Shown piece by piece: positions 60,852 through 64,000 of a stretch of 64,000 bases of DNA. Location of the stretch: positions 203,545 through 267,544 of the forward strand of contig NZ_JMLV01000004.1 in the NCBI RefSeq assembly GCF_000686045.1, given 5' to 3'. The stretch's first letter is position 1. Every line of letters begins with the position of its first letter. Under the pieces are notes generated by a model. That model saw only the letters and a list, made by a program, of their open reading frames with translations, was not told the DNA's origin and did not search any database. Both the position numbers and the translations under genes were made by a program. Origin of the DNA: Fodinicurvata fenggangensis DSM 21160 (lineage in GTDB: Bacteria > Pseudomonadota > Alphaproteobacteria > Kiloniellales > DSM-21159).

Positions 60852-61136
60852 ATGAACGCAATGCTTGGCGTCGGTATGCTGGCCGTGTCGGCCCTGTTTT
60901 TTACCTGGGTTTATGGACAGTTTCGCCGCCCGCACCCCAAGGTCTGGACCCAGGGCGATTTGGGGGGCGTCAGCATCACTCTGACGCTTGTCATCCTGAC
61001 GATGTTCGGTGTGTTCCACTTGGGTGCCTTCCTGTTCAACCTCGGCTCCGAAACCCGCTGGCTGGAGATCGCCGTCGTGGCGGGCGGTGGTTTGTTCGCT
61101 GTGTTCGGCGAGAGGCGGTCACCATCTCGGCGTTAA
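60852..61136 (+). CDS. Small inner-membrane protein of unknown function
   Basis: This 94-residue protein has one helix at 4-22, a short basic loop (GQFRRPHPKVW) and two more hydrophobic stretches (40-65 and 70-86), ending in a basic tail (GERRSPSRR). No family is recognised. The nearest sequence resembling a ribosome-binding site is weak (TGGACG). Coding status is supported only by the clear alternation of hydrophobic segments and charged loops. Confidence 0.5.
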   Translation: MNAMLGVGMLAVSALFFTWVYGQFRRPHPKVWTQGDLGGVSITLTLVILTMFGVFHLGAFLFNLGSETRWLEIAVVAGGGLFAVFGERRSPSRR

Positions 61137-61377
61137 CCTCTTGAAGTTCCACAGCCCGGACAATCGCATTCTGGCTACTCTCGGCTGATCACCACTTCGT
61201 GTGCCTTCTTGGCATAGCTCCCGCTTCCAGCAAGTCGGACCCCCAGGGAAGCTGGGGCCGTTCACTTTAATGCTGAGTGGTGGTAGAAAAACATGCCTAG
61301 AAACTAAATTCAAAAGGCTTGATACCCTATCCGGTCAAACTAGATGTATGCCAAGCAAGACAGGGACCCAGCCTCTT

Positions 61378-63036
61378 ATGTCAAATATGGTCATAAGAAA
61401 ATCAATGACACCACATTTGATATTTCCTGTACCGGACAGGTATAGAGGCTTGTTTCTGCTTTCTATGGCTATGGTTATATTACTTCTTACCATAGCTCTA
61501 TATATTATCATCTACCAGCTTGGCGGAACGCACTTGTCCTATGTGCATCTGGGTTATTTTCCAGTTCTTCTGGCGGCCGCTTTCTTTGCAGTTCCAGGGG
61601 GCGTGATTGCGGGGCTGGTGACGGGTCTGGCCTTTGGCCCGATCATGCCCCTAGATGTGAGCGCAGAGCTTAGCCAGCCCACCATGAGCTGGATTGCACG
61701 AACCGGGTTTTTTGTCGGGATCGGGACCTTGGCAGGCCTGCTCGTCGGCGTCCTCAAGGCCGAGATACAGCGATTACGGGATAGCGTGCTGCTGGATCCG
61801 ATCACCGGCCTGCCAAACCGGGCCGCTTTCATGCGCGATACTGCGGACCAATCTGGCAGATGCCTGGTCGTCCACGTTGAGGGCTACAATGACACCATCG
61901 TAACATTCGGACCTGAAATAGCGGATGAATCTCAAAGGGCGGTGGTGAGCAGACTGCAGAGTGTTCTGCCGGATGATCTCGCACTCTATCATCTACGCAG
62001 TTTTCGTTTCGGACTCTGGCTGCCCAATGCCAGCCGATCTCAGGCAGAGAAGATCGGTGAGGTGATTTTGCAGGTGATGGACCAGCCCTTGGAGGTTTCG
62101 GGCATATCACTTCCAATTAATACAACCTATGGCATATCGGAAACAACCGAGGAGAGCGCCTTTTTCCCATACCAGGCGGCTACGGCGGCTGTGGAAACGG
62201 CCTTGCAGCAACAGCGAACGTCAGCCGTTTTCGAGGAAAAGGACATCAACCAACGCCGAGAGGCGGTAACCCTGCTTGGCGACCTCAAGGAAGAGCTGTC
62301 AGGCGCGGGGAAGGGGCTGTCCCTTCACTTCCAGCCGAAGGTTGACCTGGCTGGCGGTGAAATCCGAGGTGCAGAGGCGCTTCTGCGTTGGCGGCATCAT
62401 GAGCGCGGCCCGCTGTCACCCGGCGTATTCATGCCCATGGTCGAGAAAACCACACTGATGGCTGGCCTGACACGATGGGTTGTCAGCGAGGCGCTGAAGT
62501 GTGCTTCAGATCCATCCCTGCCAGAGGATTTTGTCGTCTCAATCAATGTTTCCGTACGGGATCTTGAGGATCCCGCCTTCCCTGAATTCGTCAGATCCGC
62601 TCTCGAGGAAAGCCGCGTGGTGGGCGCGCGCCTTGAGCTGGAAGTGACCGAGACTGCATTCGTGGAGGATTTCAAGATCCTGTTTTCAGCTCTCAACGAG
62701 CTGCGGGAACTGGGCATCACGATAGCAGTTGACGACTTCGGGACGGGCCATGCTTCGCTCGAGCACTTGCGGCACTTGCCGGTCGATGTGCTCAAGATCG
62801 ATCGCACTTTCATTTCTGCCCTGCCTGCGGCCGTGGATACCGAAATCGTGAAATCCACTATACTCCTGGCACGGGCCATTGGGCTGGAGGTTGTTGCCGA
62901 GGGCGTCGAGGACCCGGAAGTTGGTTTTCAGCTTGGCCAGTGGGGCTGTCACTATGCCCAGGGATATGCCTATGCGCGCCCCATGCCATTGGAGAAGCTA
63001 AAGGAATCGCTCACCGAAGAGGCTTGTGCTGAATAG
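61378..63036 (+). CDS. Membrane-bound c-di-GMP phosphodiesterase (degenerate GGDEF, intact EAL)
   Basis: This protein of about 552 residues has several N-terminal helices in a MASE-like sensor (LLSMAMVILLLTIALYIIIY and following), then a GGDEF-like domain (LDPITGLPNRAAFMRD) whose active-site loop is lost (FRFGLWLP in place of GGDEF). The EAL domain keeps its catalytic residues: GAEALLRW, FVVSINVS, LEVTET, VDDFGTGHASLEHL, LKIDRTFI, VVAEGVED and QGYAYARPM. It should break down cyclic di-GMP. The start is uncertain; ATGs at 61348 and 61378 are both possible. It is not near any other signalling gene. Confidence 0.88.
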   Translation: MSNMVIRKSMTPHLIFPVPDRYRGLFLLSMAMVILLLTIALYIIIYQLGGTHLSYVHLGYFPVLLAAAFFAVPGGVIAGLVTGLAFGPIMPLDVSAELSQPTMSWIARTGFFVGIGTLAGLLVGVLKAEIQRLRDSVLLDPITGLPNRAAFMRDTADQSGRCLVVHVEGYNDTIVTFGPEIADESQRAVVSRLQSVLPDDLALYHLRSFRFGLWLPNASRSQAEKIGEVILQVMDQPLEVSGISLPINTTYGISETTEESAFFPYQAATAAVETALQQQRTSAVFEEKDINQRREAVTLLGDLKEELSGAGKGLSLHFQPKVDLAGGEIRGAEALLRWRHHERGPLSPGVFMPMVEKTTLMAGLTRWVVSEALKCASDPSLPEDFVVSINVSVRDLEDPAFPEFVRSALEESRVVGARLELEVTETAFVEDFKILFSALNELRELGITIAVDDFGTGHASLEHLRHLPVDVLKIDRTFISALPAAVDTEIVKSTILLARAIGLEVVAEGVEDPEVGFQLGQWGCHYAQGYAYARPMPLEKLKESLTEEACAE

Positions 63037-63191
63037 TGGCAGTCCGGGAGGTATGAAGCCACAGGTACTGGTATCTGCAGCTTGGGCCGTTTCTCGCAGT
63101 GCGGATTTTTCGTATCCATGCCGTGCATCCAAGTCCTGCAGCGGCAAAAGCATACGGCCAGTTCCGTGAGAGACATCCAGAGTATCTTCAT

Positions 63192-63226
63192 AAAAAAAGG
63201 CCGCCCGGCGGGTGGGCCGGGCGGCC
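63192..63226 (-). terminator. Strong minus-strand terminator without an obvious gene
   Basis: On the minus strand a perfect 11-bp GC stem (GGCCGCCCGGC at 63216-63226 and 63199-63209) with a 6-nt loop is followed by seven Ts (63192-63198). It would end transcripts coming from the right, where I recognise no minus-strand gene before the IS5 end. Confidence 0.85.
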
Positions 63227-63811
63227 AGGGCCCTCCTTGCACAGGGCAGGGCAAGAGGAGGGAGGGAGGAAACGTTTGAACTGAGACCCGGGCTTCAGGT
63301 CAGATTGCACTCTTCCGGCTTCGTCCTTGAGGGGGCTGGCAAAGGAGTGGCCGGCAGGGGCAGGGGGCAGTGCGTTCAGGTCAGTGAATGTCTCTTGTCT
63401 TCCCATGTTGTTGCTCGGTCGGTGGCTCGGGCCTGGCCTTTCGCCACCTTGGGCGCGGCCCTAAACCAGGGTCGCCGCCGAAATCCCCTCATCGCGGGGA
63501 TAGAATACAGATAATCACCACACTCAGGACCGCAAGGGCGGTAATGTGGCAATTCTCGGGCGTGCCTGTGAGGCGGAGGCCGGGGCGTTGCGGCAGGGCT
63601 GGTGTTTGCCGCACCGTATGTGCAAAGGCGCTTCGAGGCTCGCGTTGCTCGCACCTCAGCGTGGAGACCTTTGCGCGGTAGGTGCTTGGCACTGAGCTGA
63701 GGCATGAACGCTGCTCAATACCTTCGATCAGGCAGATTCATGGAGAGCTTTTGGGTGATTTGCCCTTGTTTGGGGTTTTTACGGGCAGGTTCGGACAAAT
63801 TCCGGACAGAC
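63227..63811. other. Gap between EAL gene and IS5 end
   Basis: No convincing protein gene is visible here. The segment holds a palindromic repeat (63622-63674). The only frame of note, 63188-63406 minus, runs into the terminator hairpin and looks unreal. A short untranslated RNA ending at the terminator is possible. Confidence 0.4.
63622..63674. repeat. REP-like palindromic repeat, copy 3 (diverged)
   Basis: The core GCTTCGAGGCTCGCG...CGCACCTCAGCG (63630-63661) shares the CTTCGAGGC/CCTCAGC ends of copies at 37.9 and 38.9 kb, with a different middle. Outer arms GCAAAGG (63622-63628) and CCTTTGC (63668-63674) extend the hairpin perfectly. Confidence 0.7.
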
Positions 63812-64000
63812 TCAGCCTGCAAGCAACCTGTCCAGGCGTCTGAGGTTGTAGGCAAAGCAGGCCAGCGTAAGGCAGGCCGTGTTGCGCGCCAGCGAGAAGT
63901 GCGGCAGGCGGTTCAGGCGATAGGAGCGTTTGAGCGTCCCAAAGACCTTCTCCACCGGCCGCCTGGCCAGGACCAGGGCGTAGTTGCGCAAGGTCTCCAT
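63812..64000 (-). mobile_element. IS5-type transposase, C-terminal part (cut by window edge)
   Basis: The last 62 residues match the DDE transposase C terminus of the IS5 superfamily: RPVEKVFGTLKRSYRLNRLP, containing the catalytic Glu, then FSLARNTACLTLACFAYNLRRL. The frame continues past the edge; the ATG at 63998-64000 need not be the true start. The left IS end and its inverted repeat should lie between about 63740 and 63811, but I cannot define them without the other end. Confidence 0.88.

Noticed and set aside
63188..63406. A 72-residue minus-strand frame beside the terminator
   Set aside because: Its last codons run through the terminator stem and it has no domain or strong start signal.

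Overview
The window is GC-rich, tightly packed bacterial chromosome. Gene content (fabI-aroC, a 12TM TAXI-TRAP permease, a BKACE enzyme, gltBD, infA-maf-RNase E/G-yacG-tRNA-Phe) and short CTTCGAGGC...CCTCAG palindromic repeats point to an alphaproteobacterium, probably a Rhodospirillales/Kiloniellales-like lineage. The taxon is an inference; there is no rRNA in the window.

Layout. 1-14.3 kb: a partial alpha-2-macroglobulin gene with PAN and TPR domains; an NMT1-type binding protein coupled to a YihY membrane protein; the fabI-aroC-GNAT operon; a single-domain response regulator; a minus-strand run of S49 peptidase, deacetylase-like protein, nitrilase-like amidohydrolase, small methyltransferase and DUF2007; the polyprenyl synthase gene; and tRNA-Pro(CGG). 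14.4-19.5 kb: two MFS exporters, each facing its own regulator (AraC type and Lrp type), with clear repeat operators in both divergent gaps. 19.5-30.8 kb: a UspA/TRAP/TAXI uptake operon, a response regulator-transaminase-BKACE operon, and a divergent membrane protein / molybdopterin-fold protein / histidine kinase group. 30.9-35.2 kb: rpmI-rplT-pheS-pheT. 35.2-45.2 kb: a GAF histidine kinase, an EF-hand protein, a methyltransferase between two copies of a palindromic repeat, and gltB-gltD. 45.4-48.1 kb: infA, maf, an RNase E/G family gene, yacG and tRNA-Phe.

From tRNA-Phe to about 52.1 kb lies an accessory segment: a small SH3-like secreted protein, an unrecognised 440-residue protein, a decayed type I restriction methylase (hsdM) tail, an M15-like protein and a Doc-type toxin-antitoxin pair with its own operator. 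52.1-57.9 kb is a LacI-controlled ABC importer with a GpdQ-like phosphodiesterase, suggesting uptake and hydrolysis of a phosphodiester compound. 58.1-61.1 kb holds an isonitrile hydratase-like gene divergent from a GlxA-type regulator, a HicAB toxin-antitoxin pair and a small membrane protein. The right end has an EAL protein with a decayed GGDEF domain, an orphan minus-strand terminator, a third palindromic repeat and the 3' end of an IS5-type transposase running off the edge.

The best candidates for new biology are the response regulator-transaminase-BKACE operon with its flanking kinase group and TRAP importer, the phosphodiester operon, the isonitrile hydratase/GlxA pair, and the unrecognised 48.6-49.9 kb gene beside the hsdM relic. 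I saw no CRISPR array, rRNA or prophage.
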